In this document: one piece after another, positions 25,320 through 32,057 of the stretch
Numbering within the stretch: the stretch's first letter is position 1
Layout: each line of letters opens with the position of its first letter
Source of the DNA: Halanaerobiales bacterium
Lineage (GTDB): Bacteria; Bacillota; Halanaerobiia; B1SED10-174
Direction: 5' to 3'
DNA length: 32,057 nt
Assembly (NCBI GenBank): GCA_003551905.1
Contig: PUNT01000084.1
Coordinates: 1-32,057, forward strand
The notes under the pieces: model-generated
What the model was told of the DNA's origin: nothing
Databases searched by the model: none
The model's input: only the letters and a program-made list of their open reading frames with translations
Made by a program: the position numbers and the translations under genes

Positions 25320-25862
25320 TCAGTCTTTTCTGAAGGGCATACCCAGGCTGGTCAGAAGCTCCTGTGCTTCCTCATCAGTCTCAGCACTGGTAACAATGAT
25401 TATATCCAGCCCGCGCACTTTATCGATTTTATCAATATCTATTTCCGGAAAAACTGTTATCTCAGAAATACCCAGGGAGAAATTCCCCCGTCCATCAAAT
25501 GAACGCTTCGATACTCCCCGAAAATCCCTAATTCTTGGCAGGGCAATATTTACCAGCTTGTAGAAAAACTCATGCATGATATCTCCCCGGAGAGTAACCT
25601 TGCAGCCTACAGGCATACCTACCCGAACTTTAAAATTTGAAATAGCACGTTTGGCCCGGGTAACCACTGGTTGCTGCCCGGTAATCAGTCCGAGCTGTTC
25701 TACACTGTTATCCAGAGCTTTAACATCCTCTTTGGCTTCACCTACGCCCATATTTATTATTATCTTTTCCAGATGGGGAACTTCCATAATATTTTCATAG
25801 TTAAATTTCTTTTTCAGGCTGGGGACAACTTCCGACTGGTAATAATCTTTTAGAACCGCCAC
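25320..25862 (-). CDS. rplE: 50S ribosomal protein L5
   Basis: L5 binds 5S rRNA and contacts the P-site tRNA from the central protuberance. The 180-residue protein has [47 protein letters not shown] and [21 protein letters not shown]. The start is GTG at 25862, 8 nt after AGGAGG. It follows rplX by 20 nt. Confidence 0.98.
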   Translation of the reverse strand: MAVLKDYYQSEVVPSLKKKFNYENIMEVPHLEKIIINMGVGEAKEDVKALDNSVEQLGLITGQQPVVTRAKRAISNFKVRVGMPVGCKVTLRGDIMHEFFYKLVNIALPRIRDFRGVSKRSFDGRGNFSLGISEITVFPEIDIDKIDKVRGLDIIIVTSAETDEEAQELLTSLGMPFRKD

Positions 25863-25882
25863 TCCCGCAACCTCCTTTCTGC

Positions 25883-26209
25883 CTACTTGTCAATAACTTC
25901 GTCACATTTACAGCAGACCCGGGCCTTCCTATCATCCTTTAAATAGGTTATCCTGGTCCTGCTTCTCTTGCTACAGCGGGGGCACACCAGTTGGACATTG
26001 GAAACATCAATTGGTGCCTCATTCTCTATAATGCCCCCCTGGGGAAGCTCTCTGGTAGGTCGGGTATGTCTGTGAACAACATTAACTCCTTCCACCACAA
26101 CCCGCCTAGTATCCGGGTCTACCTCCAGTACCTTCCCTTTCTTCCCTACATTCTTGCCAGCTATAACCTGCACTCTATCACCTTTTTTTACGTGCATCCT
26201 GTTGGCCAT
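25883..26209 (-). CDS. rplX: 50S ribosomal protein L24
   Basis: L24 starts 50S assembly by binding the 5' end of 23S rRNA. The 108-residue protein has a KOW motif ([23 protein letters not shown]) and the [15 protein letters not shown] block. Near the C-terminus it has CPRC and CCKC, four cysteines typical of a possible zinc site. AGGAGG is 7 nt from the ATG. Confidence 0.97.
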   Translation of the reverse strand: MANRMHVKKGDRVQVIAGKNVGKKGKVLEVDPDTRRVVVEGVNVVHRHTRPTRELPQGGIIENEAPIDVSNVQLVCPRCSKRSRTRITYLKDDRKARVCCKCDEVIDK

Positions 26210-26232
26210 TACCAGACCTCCTCCCCTGCTCC

Positions 26233-26601
26233 CTAGAGCACTTCCGGTGCCAGGGATATTATCTTCATAAAATTCTTTTCCCGCAATTCCCGAGCCACAG
26301 GGCCAAAAATCCGCGTTCCCCTTGGATTATTGGTACGATCAATTATAACAGCAGCATTTTCATCAAAAGCAATATAAGAGCCATCGGGGCGGCGAAATTC
26401 TTTCTTGGTCCTGACAATAACTGCTTTAACTATCTCACCTTTTTTAACCACCCCACCGGGAATAGCTTCTTTTACTGTAGCCACGATAATATCTCCAGCC
26501 CGGGCATACCGCTTCTTGGATCCTCCCAGGACATTTATACATAGCAGTTCTCGAGCGCCGGTGTTATCAGCCACCCGGACCCTGCTTTCTGTCTGAATCA
26601 T
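26233..26601 (-). CDS. rplN: 50S ribosomal protein L14
   Basis: L14 takes part in inter-subunit bridges and is the docking site of RsfS. The 122-residue protein has [64 protein letters not shown] and the ending IISLAPEVL. It follows rpsQ by 31 nt with AAGGAGGGG upstream. Confidence 0.99.
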   Translation of the reverse strand: MIQTESRVRVADNTGARELLCINVLGGSKKRYARAGDIIVATVKEAIPGGVVKKGEIVKAVIVRTKKEFRRPDGSYIAFDENAAVIIDRTNNPRGTRIFGPVARELREKNFMKIISLAPEVL

Positions 26602-26632
26602 ACCTGTTCCCCTCCTTCCTCAACTACCTTGA

Positions 26633-26887
26633 TCACTGGGCTTTTTCTAGCACTTCCAACACCTGCCAGCGTTTTTTCTTGCTATAAGGGCGACTCTCTA
26701 TAATATTAACCTTGTCACCTACACCACAGGTATTTTCTTCATCATGGGCCAGATATTTTTTGCTCCTCTTTACAACCCGCTTATAAAGTGGGTGCCGGGT
26801 ATGCCTTTCAACCAGGACTACCACCGTTTTATCCATTTTGTCGCTAATCACAGTCCCGGTAAAAACTTTTTTACTTTTATTACCCAT
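26633..26887 (-). CDS. rpsQ: 30S ribosomal protein S17
   Basis: S17 is a primary binder of the 16S 5' domain with an OB fold. The 84-residue protein is the bacterial type: [29 protein letters not shown], then a [20 protein letters not shown] block. Its upstream neighbour is the Rpp29-like gene (14 nt gap) instead of rpmC, as would be usual in bacteria. Confidence 0.98.
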   Translation of the reverse strand: MGNKSKKVFTGTVISDKMDKTVVVLVERHTRHPLYKRVVKRSKKYLAHDEENTCGVGDKVNIIESRPYSKKKRWQVLEVLEKAQ

Positions 26888-26901
26888 ACCCCCGCCTCCT
26901 T

Positions 26902-27159
26902 TCAGTTACACCTTTTTTCCGGACGACCAATAAGTTTTTGTCCATCTATTTCTCCTAGAAACTCCCCATTGTGGTAGATCTGGAAGGTGCAAACTCCTTT
27001 CGGTACCATTTTCCGCTTGCCATTGGTCATGATTACCAGAACATTCATCCGGTCTTCAATAACTTCTCCCCCAAGACCCAGATAGGTTCCTCCTGTCACC
27101 TTGCTGATCTTTATCCTTTTACCTACAAGAGGGGTCCTGATCAGTTCATTATTAGCCAT
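26902..27159 (-). CDS. Rpp29/Pop4-like protein (archaeal RNase P component 1 family) between rpmC and rpsQ
   Basis: The 85-residue protein matches the pattern of the archaeal/eukaryotic RNase P subunit p29 (Rnp1, Pop4/Rpp29). A small beta barrel begins [10 protein letters not shown] (11-20), followed by [18 protein letters not shown] (26-43), the hallmark VPKG (52-55), a TFQI strand, and [14 protein letters not shown] (70-83). The known archaeal proteins share the G-x-x-G-x-V, N-x-L-x-I, VPK-x(4)-F and IDG-x-x-L-x-x-RPE-x-R spacing. In archaea the gene lies between rpl29 and rps17, the same place as here. In most bacteria rpmC and rpsQ are adjacent. The ATG follows AGGGGG by 8 nt. Whether it binds RNase P RNA, another RNA or the ribosome is unknown. 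The match was judged by eye. Confidence 0.85.
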   Translation of the reverse strand: MANNELIRTPLVGKRIKISKVTGGTYLGLGGEVIEDRMNVLVIMTNGKRKMVPKGVCTFQIYHNGEFLGEIDGQKLIGRPEKRCN

Positions 27160-27186
27160 TGAGGAAACCCCCTTTTTAGAACATAA

Positions 27187-27381
27187 TTATGCTCCCAATT
27201 CCCTTTTCCTTATCACTGTCTTTACCCTGGCAATATCTCGACGTACTTCCCTGAGACGCAGGGGATTATCCAGCTGTGCTGTAGCATGCTGGAATCGCAG
27301 GTTAAAAAGATCCTCTTTCAAATCCCTGAGCTTAACCTGTAGCTCTTCACTGGTCATATCATAATATTTTTTTGCTTTCAT
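27187..27381 (-). CDS. rpmC: 50S ribosomal protein L29
   Basis: L29 lies next to L23 at the tunnel exit. The 64-residue protein is a two-helix coil of the bacterial type with [47 protein letters not shown]. Its ATG overlaps the rplP stop codon (ATGA, 4 nt). The next gene is the Rpp29-like one, 27 nt away. Confidence 0.98.
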   Translation of the reverse strand: MKAKKYYDMTSEELQVKLRDLKEDLFNLRFQHATAQLDNPLRLREVRRDIARVKTVIRKRELGA

Positions 27382-27806
27382 TGCTGTCCACCCTCTCCTT
27401 CTTCCCGGGTGACGAATTTTGTTTTGATGGGCAATTTATGGCTGGCCAGCCGCATGGCTTCCCGGGCTATCTCAGGGGTAACCCCGGTGAGCTCGAACAT
27501 TATACGTCCTGGCTTGACAACAGCCACCCAGAATTCTGGGGCCCCTTTACCGCTTCCCATCCTTGTTTCAGCAGGTTTGGCGGTAACCGGTTTGTCAGGA
27601 AATATCTTGATCCAAACTTTACCGCCTCGCTTGATATGCCTGGTCATGGCTATCCGGGCGGCTTCAATCTGCCGGTTGGTAATCCAGGCAGGTTCTAGTG
27701 CCATCAAACCATATTCACCAAACTCCAGGGTATTGCCCCGGGTGGCTATACCACGCATCCGGCCTCGCTGCTGTTTTCTGTACTTGACGCGCTTGGGCAT
27801 CAACAT
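27378..27806 (-). CDS. rplP: 50S ribosomal protein L16
   Basis: L16 sits by the A-site tRNA elbow and is needed for late 50S maturation. The 142-residue protein has [45 protein letters not shown] and [24 protein letters not shown], all standard. The ATG at 27806 is 8 nt after AGGAGG; a second ATG two codons later gives the family MPKRV start. It overlaps rpmC. Confidence 0.98.
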   Translation of the reverse strand: MLMPKRVKYRKQQRGRMRGIATRGNTLEFGEYGLMALEPAWITNRQIEAARIAMTRHIKRGGKVWIKIFPDKPVTAKPAETRMGSGKGAPEFWVAVVKPGRIMFELTGVTPEIAREAMRLASHKLPIKTKFVTREEGEGGQQ

Positions 27807-27824
27807 TGGACCGGCCTCCTTTCA

Positions 27825-28496
27825 CTAATTACCAGCAGTATCTGAAGTCGTGTTGTCTTCATCCTTCTGAGGTAATACTTCACCTTTATTAATCCACACC
27901 TTGACACCGATGGTGCCATAAGTTGTTCTACTCTCAGCAAATCCATAGTCTATATCAGCCCGCAGGGTATGGAGGGGAACATTTCCTTTGTTGTAACCTT
28001 CGGTTCGGGCCATGTCAGCGCCACCCAACCTGCCGCTGCACTTGATCCTAAAACCCTCTGCTCCCATACGCATGGCCCTGCCCAGGGCCTGCTTCATTGC
28101 CCGGCGGAAAGAAACCCTTTTTTCCAGCTGACTGGCCACATTCTCCGCCACCAGTTGAGCATTCAGATCCGGCCCCTTGACTTCCTCCACATTGACTACA
28201 ACTTTTCGCCCGGTCATCTCTTCCAGCTCTTTTCGCAGGTTGTCAACTTCTGAACCGCCTCGACCTATAACCATACCGGGTCTAGCAGTGTGTATATCAA
28301 TTTTTATGAGCTGGGGTGCTCTCTGGATAACTATCCGGCTGATACCGGCATTGTACATCTTGGACTTAACATGTTTGCGAATTTCCAGATCCTCATGGAG
28401 AAAATCAGCCAGTTTGCCCCGCTCCGGGAACCACTTGGCTTCCCAGTCTTTTATAATACCCAGTCTTAAACCGTGGGGATTAACCTTTTGACCCAT
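27825..28496 (-). CDS. rpsC: 30S ribosomal protein S3
   Basis: S3 forms part of the mRNA entry channel and its helicase activity. The 223-residue protein starts [18 protein letters not shown], has the KH-type block [20 protein letters not shown] and the C-terminal domain with [31 protein letters not shown]. The ORF track adds ten residues. AGGAGG is 6 nt from the ATG at 28496, which gives the family start. It overlaps the rplV end by 17 nt. Confidence 0.98.
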   Translation of the reverse strand: MGQKVNPHGLRLGIIKDWEAKWFPERGKLADFLHEDLEIRKHVKSKMYNAGISRIVIQRAPQLIKIDIHTARPGMVIGRGGSEVDNLRKELEEMTGRKVVVNVEEVKGPDLNAQLVAENVASQLEKRVSFRRAMKQALGRAMRMGAEGFRIKCSGRLGGADMARTEGYNKGNVPLHTLRADIDYGFAESRTTYGTIGVKVWINKGEVLPQKDEDNTTSDTAGN

Positions 28497-28839
28497 CTTT
28501 TCCCTCCTCTTTTTCGCCAACCACAATTGTGATATGGCTCATTCTCTTTCTAATCATATTTGCTCTACCAAAAGCCCGGGCCCGCCAGCGCCTCATAGTC
28601 GGCCCTTCGTCCACATAAGCATTGCGAACAACCAGATCATCTGGCTCAAGTTCCAGGTTGTGTTCAGCATTTGCTACTGCTGATTTTAGAACTTTTTCAA
28701 TCAACCTGGCTGCTTTTCGAGGCGTATACTTTAAAATTGCAAAGGCTTCCCCAACTTCTCTACCCCGGACCAAGTCAACAACCTGTCGGGCTTTAAAAGG
28801 GGAGATACGAACATACCGGGCTACTGCTTTTGCTTCCAT
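28480..28839 (-). CDS. rplV: 50S ribosomal protein L22
   Basis: L22 lines the exit tunnel constriction together with L4. The 119-residue protein has [33 protein letters not shown] and the tunnel hairpin region [33 protein letters not shown] short charged tail ([10 protein letters not shown]) overlaps the start of rpsC. Confidence 0.98.
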   Translation of the reverse strand: MEAKAVARYVRISPFKARQVVDLVRGREVGEAFAILKYTPRKAARLIEKVLKSAVANAEHNLELEPDDLVVRNAYVDEGPTMRRWRARAFGRANMIRKRMSHITIVVGEKEEGKDGSKG

Positions 28840-28860
28840 ATCCAGCCAAAACCCCCTTTC

Positions 28861-29145
28861 CTACTTAAGCGAAGTGGCACGCTCCGTGTGGGCGCCATGC
28901 CCTCTGAACTTTCTGGTTGGAGCGAATTCACCCAGCTTGTGACCTACCATCTCCTCTGTTATATAGATAGGAACGTGGCGTCGTCCATCGTGAACTGCTA
29001 TGGTATGCCCCACCATCTCTGGATATATGGTGGATGCTCGGGACCAGGTCTTAATAACTTTTTTTTCTCCAGTTTCATTCATCTCTTCTATGCGAGCCAG
29101 GAGCTTTTCATGGCAGAAAGGCCCCTTTTTGGTTGGACGTCCCAT
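28861..29145 (-). CDS. rpsS: 30S ribosomal protein S19
   Basis: S19 lies at the top of the 30S head next to S13 and the A-site tRNA. The 94-residue protein is standard: [63 protein letters not shown] and the FRGHGAH ending. AAAGGAGGGG precedes the ATG. Confidence 0.98.
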   Translation of the reverse strand: MGRPTKKGPFCHEKLLARIEEMNETGEKKVIKTWSRASTIYPEMVGHTIAVHDGRRHVPIYITEEMVGHKLGEFAPTRKFRGHGAHTERATSLK

Positions 29146-29161
29146 TAAACCCCTCCTTTCC

Positions 29162-29998
29162 CTACCGCTTTTTTGACTTACGGCGGCGCAAGATCATCCG
29201 GTCAGACTCCTTCTTGCGCTTCCTGGTCTTGTAACCTATTGTAGGTTTGCCCCACGGAGTAACAGGTTGACGTCCGGGAGGGGTTTTTCCTTCCCCTCCC
29301 CCATGGGGATGATCCACGGGGTTCATAACAGTTCCCCTGACTGCAGGTCTTTTGCCCAGCCAGCGCTGGCGCCCCGCTTTACCCAGAGAAATATTCTCAT
29401 GCTCTAAGTTGCCAACCCGGCCTATGGTGGCCCTGCACCTGAGATTGATCAATCTGTCTTCCCCTGAAGGCATGCGAATATGCGCATATTTTCCCTCTTT
29501 GGCCATGACCTGAGCTCCTGCACCAGCTGAACGGACCAGCTGTCCTCCCTTGCCGGGTTTGAGCTCAATGTTGTGGACAATGGCTCCAGCAGGAATATCT
29601 TGCAAGGGCAGAGCATTACCCGGCATAATATCAGCACCCGGACCGGACAATACTTTACTTCCCACCCGCAATTTATCTGGAGCCAGGATGTATCGCTTCT
29701 CACCATCAGCATAGTGGAGCAAAGCTATCCGGGCAGAACGGTTGGGATCGTATTCAATACTGACCACCTTGGCAGGAACTCCGTCTTTGTCACGCTTGAA
29801 ATCTATAATGCGATACCTGCGTCTATGCCCCCCACCCCGGCGTCTAACAGTAATATTGCCGAAGGTATTACGACCGGCTTTCCTGCGCAGAGGAGCTATG
29901 AGGCTCCTTTCCGGCTCTTTTTTCGTGAGCTCGGAAAAATCTGCAACTGTCATAAAACGCCGTCCTGCAGAGGTAGGCTTAAATTTTTTTACGGCCAT
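29162..29998 (-). CDS. rplB: 50S ribosomal protein L2
   Basis: L2 supports the peptidyl-transferase centre and subunit joining. The 278-residue protein has [46 protein letters not shown], and the near-universal [13 protein letters not shown] (about 226-238) with the conserved histidine. The basic C-terminal tail is present. Length is usual. Confidence 0.99.
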   Translation of the reverse strand: MAVKKFKPTSAGRRFMTVADFSELTKKEPERSLIAPLRRKAGRNTFGNITVRRRGGGHRRRYRIIDFKRDKDGVPAKVVSIEYDPNRSARIALLHYADGEKRYILAPDKLRVGSKVLSGPGADIMPGNALPLQDIPAGAIVHNIELKPGKGGQLVRSAGAGAQVMAKEGKYAHIRMPSGEDRLINLRCRATIGRVGNLEHENISLGKAGRQRWLGKRPAVRGTVMNPVDHPHGGGEGKTPPGRQPVTPWGKPTIGYKTRKRKKESDRMILRRRKSKKR

Positions 29999-30023
29999 GA
30001 TTCACCCTCCTTCTCACCATAAA

Positions 30024-30314
30024 CTACATTCCTTCATAAATCTCGATACTATCTCCTTCTGCCAGGCGCACCAGGGCTTTTTTAATCTGGGGAGTAATCC
30101 CCCGGAATATGCCCATGCTCTTTCTCCTGCCCGGCATTCTGGTGGTGTTAACATTAACTACCTTGACCTGGAAAACCTCTTCAACTGCCCTCTTGATTTC
30201 CGGTTTTGTTGCGTTTAGAGCAACCTGGAAGGTATAGGTGTTGTTTTTCTGGATCAGATCCATGGAGCGTTCAGAAATATGCGGCTTTATAATGATATCT
30301 CTAGGATCTTTCAT
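30024..30314 (-). CDS. rplW: 50S ribosomal protein L23
   Basis: L23 sits at the tunnel exit and docks trigger factor and the signal recognition particle. The 96-residue protein has IIIKPHISERSMDLI, TYTFQVALNATKPEIKRAVEEVFQVKVVNVNT and the extension RMPGRRKSMGIFRG. Its ATG overlaps the rplD stop by 4 nt. Confidence 0.98.
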   Translation of the reverse strand: MKDPRDIIIKPHISERSMDLIQKNNTYTFQVALNATKPEIKRAVEEVFQVKVVNVNTTRMPGRRKSMGIFRGITPQIKKALVRLAEGDSIEIYEGM

Positions 30315-30940
30315 GAAGCATACACCTCCTCCATTCGACTGACTGCTTCTTTGGTAGCAATGATATATTCATTGTTGACAATGTCGAAAATATTAAGTGC
30401 TCGAGCAATGAGTATTTTAGTTCCGGGTATATTTCGGGCAGATTTATAGATGTTATCATCCTTTTCTCCGGTCAGTATGAGAACCTTCTCACCATTGATT
30501 TCAAGTTTTTTCAGGAGAGCATCCATTTCTTTTGTTTTGGGTTTTTCCAGTTCCAGATTATCCAGGATCAGCAATCTTCCTGCCTCCACCTTGGCTGTGA
30601 GTGCTGCTCTGATTGCCTGTCTTTTAACTTTCTTGGGCAGTCGGTTGCGGTAATCTTTCGGTTTGGGACCAAAAGTTATTCCTCCACCTACCCAGATGGG
30701 AGAGCGAATGCTGCCATGCCGGGCTCTACCGGTTCCTTTCTGCCGCCATGGTTTCCGGCCTCCTCCTTTAACTTCACTCCGGGTTTTAGTGGAGACAGTC
30801 CCCAGTCTCTTGGCTTCCAGCTGAGCTTTAACTGCTTCGTGAATGAGGCCAGGATTGACCTCTACAGCAAATACATCAGCTGATAATTGCATCTCTTCTA
30901 TCTCGTTGCCCCCCTGATCGAATACTGTCACTTTCGGCAT
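30311..30940 (-). CDS. rplD: 50S ribosomal protein L4
   Basis: L4 lines the exit tunnel and in some bacteria represses its own operon; no such control is evident here. The 209-residue protein has TRSEVKGGGRKPWRQKGTGRARHGSIRSPIWVGGG in the long loop and LDNLELEKPKTKEM, with IPGTKILIARALNIFDIVN near the C-terminus. It follows rplC by 13 nt. Confidence 0.98.
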   Translation of the reverse strand: MPKVTVFDQGGNEIEEMQLSADVFAVEVNPGLIHEAVKAQLEAKRLGTVSTKTRSEVKGGGRKPWRQKGTGRARHGSIRSPIWVGGGITFGPKPKDYRNRLPKKVKRQAIRAALTAKVEAGRLLILDNLELEKPKTKEMDALLKKLEINGEKVLILTGEKDDNIYKSARNIPGTKILIARALNIFDIVNNEYIIATKEAVSRMEEVYAS

Positions 30941-30953
30941 GCTTTTCTCCTCC

Positions 30954-31577
30954 TTAACCCGCTTTTACTGCGTTGCGGATAGTAACCAGGCTTTTACGAG
31001 TTCCGGGTACCGAACCTTTTACCAGCAGGATATTTTCTTCCGGATCAACCTGAACTATTTCCAGGTTTTGAGTGGTAATACGCTGGCCTCCAGTCCGTCC
31101 TGGCAGTTTTTTCCCTTTAAAAACTCGGGCCGGGTCAGTAGAACCCAGTGAGCCAGGAATGCGGTAAGACCTGGACCCATGAGTTTTGGGTCCTCGTCTA
31201 AAATTCCACCTCTTAACTGTTCCCTGAAAGCCCTTGCCTTTAGAAGTTCCGGTTACATCCACCCTGTCTCCCTTCTGAAATATGTCGGCCTTTACTTCCT
31301 GGCCTATCTCATATTCCTGGGAATCTGCACCTCTTATCTCTACAAGCCACCTGTGAGGTTCAACACCTGCTTTGTCAAATTGCCCCTTATGAGGCTTATT
31401 AACCTTCTTTGCAGGGGAAAAGCCTACCACAATGGCTTCATAACCATCCCGCTTGTGAGTCTTTTTATCCACGACAACACAGGGGCCTGCTTGAATTACT
31501 GTCACAGGAATCAAACGCCCGTTTTCATCGAAAACTTGCGTCATACCAACTTTTTTCCCTATAATGCCTCTGGCCAC
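30954..31577 (-). CDS. rplC: 50S ribosomal protein L3
   Basis: L3 is an early-assembly protein whose central loop approaches the peptidyl-transferase centre. The 207-residue protein has [36 protein letters not shown] and [18 protein letters not shown]. The ORF track uses a GTG one base from AGGAGG. The GTG two codons later at 31577 is 7 nt from it and gives the family start MARGIIGKK, so I chose that. Confidence 0.97.
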   Translation of the reverse strand: MARGIIGKKVGMTQVFDENGRLIPVTVIQAGPCVVVDKKTHKRDGYEAIVVGFSPAKKVNKPHKGQFDKAGVEPHRWLVEIRGADSQEYEIGQEVKADIFQKGDRVDVTGTSKGKGFQGTVKRWNFRRGPKTHGSRSYRIPGSLGSTDPARVFKGKKLPGRTGGQRITTQNLEIVQVDPEENILLVKGSVPGTRKSLVTIRNAVKAG

Positions 31578-31609
31578 TTTCACACCTCCTAAAACCTACC
31601 TCCCGGGCT

Positions 31610-31921
31610 TTATAGCTTTATTTCAATGTTAACCCCGGCGGGCAAATCCAGGCGCATTAATGCCTCTACCGTTTTGGGGGTCGGGTTGAGAATATCGATG
31701 AGTCTCTTATGAGTTCTCATTTCAAATTGTTCCCGGGAATCTTTGTGGATGTGGGGTGAACGCAGAACAGTAAAAATTTCCTTCCGGGTTGGCAAAGGAA
31801 TTGGTCCTGCAACTTCCGCCCCGCTTTTTTTTGCTGTCTCTAATATTTTTAATGCTGATTGATCAAGAATTTGATGCTCATAAGCTTTTAGTTTGATTCT
31901 TATTTTCTCCTGTTCAGCCAA
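31610..31921 (-). CDS. rpsJ: 30S ribosomal protein S10
   Basis: S10 lies in the 30S head and also serves NusB-dependent antitermination. The 103-residue protein has [59 protein letters not shown] and GVNIEIKL. The start is TTG at 31921, 8 nt after AGGAGG, giving the usual [11 protein letters not shown]. The Shine-Dalgarno overlaps the tuf stop codon region (TAGGAGGAGGG), so translation is likely coupled with EF-Tu. Confidence 0.98.
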   Translation of the reverse strand: MAEQEKIRIKLKAYEHQILDQSALKILETAKKSGAEVAGPIPLPTRKEIFTVLRSPHIHKDSREQFEMRTHKRLIDILNPTPKTVEALMRLDLPAGVNIEIKL

Positions 31922-31936
31922 ATGTTTTCCCTCCTC

Positions 31937-32057
31937 CTACTCAAGAATCTCAGTAACAACTCCTGCGCCAACAGTTCTGCCGCCTTCCCTTACAGCAAAG
32001 CGCAATCCCTCTTCCATGGCTATGGGAGTGATGAGCTCGCAGTTCATTTCCACATTA
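31937..32057 (-). CDS. tuf: elongation factor Tu, C-terminal end (partial, 5' part outside window)
   Basis: The last 39 codons of tuf enter from the right edge. They encode [20 protein letters not shown] followed by [19 protein letters not shown] and a TAG stop, the C-terminal domain 3 of EF-Tu, which delivers aminoacyl-tRNA to the ribosome. Only 15 nt separate it from rpsJ, with no terminator, so the str and S10 operons are joined here. Confidence 0.97.
   Translation of the reverse strand, partial: NVEMNCELITPIAMEEGLRFAVREGGRTVGAGVVTEILE

Overview
The window is a chromosomal stretch from a Clostridia-like member of the Bacillota (Firmicutes). Evidence for this is the continuous tuf / S10 / spc / alpha ribosomal protein cluster running on into ecfA1-ecfA2-ecfT-truA-rplM-rpsI, the zinc forms of S14, S4 and L36, strong AGGAGG Shine-Dalgarno sites, frequent TTG/GTG starts, and a cdaA-ybbR-FAD dehydrogenase locus. 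I cannot name the genus. All genes but one lie on the minus strand, so transcription reads from high to low coordinates.

Right part (32057 to 12344): the 3' end of tuf, then rpsJ-rplC-rplD-rplW-rplB-rpsS-rplV-rpsC-rplP-rpmC-[Rpp29-like]-rpsQ-rplN-rplX-rplE-rpsZ-rpsH-rplF-rplR-rpsE-rplO-secY-adk-map-[KOW protein]-infA-rpmJ-rpsM-rpsK-rpsD-rpoA-rplQ-ecfA1-ecfA2-ecfT-truA, then a promoter and leader, rplM-rpsI and a clear intrinsic terminator. Two things depart from the standard bacterial order. An 85-residue protein resembling the archaeal/eukaryotic RNase P subunit p29 sits between rpmC and rpsQ, which is the position of the gene in archaeal ribosomal clusters. The L30 gene rpmD is missing between rpsE and rplO. 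rpmJ (37 codons) was too short for the ORF track and has been added.

Middle part (12240 to 5452): four tightly spaced genes that look like one operon. They are a large secreted TPR / Ig-like / FN3-like / F5-8C protein, a fused MEMO(LigB-like)-AMMECR1 protein, the radical SAM enzyme AmrS, and a COG2403 P-loop protein related to cyclic 2,3-diphosphoglycerate synthetase. A hairpin follows the last gene. The joint role of this AmmeMemoRadiSam set is not established, and its linkage to a secreted multidomain protein and a COG2403 protein is worth attention.

Left part (5313 to 1): tdh-kbl, a two-step route from threonine to glycine and acetyl-CoA. Next comes a lone plus-strand membrane protein that looks like a CPBP-family protease with a broken active site, ending tail-to-tail with kbl on a shared CTAG. 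Last is the c-di-AMP locus, cdaA, a very short single-domain ybbR/cdaR, and the 5' portion of a divergent COG2509 FAD oxidoreductase that runs off the window.

Start sites were reassigned from the ORF track wherever a Shine-Dalgarno sequence and the family N-terminus pointed to an internal codon. No tRNA, rRNA, CRISPR array, insertion sequence or origin was seen, and no gene-free stretch exceeds about 200 bases.
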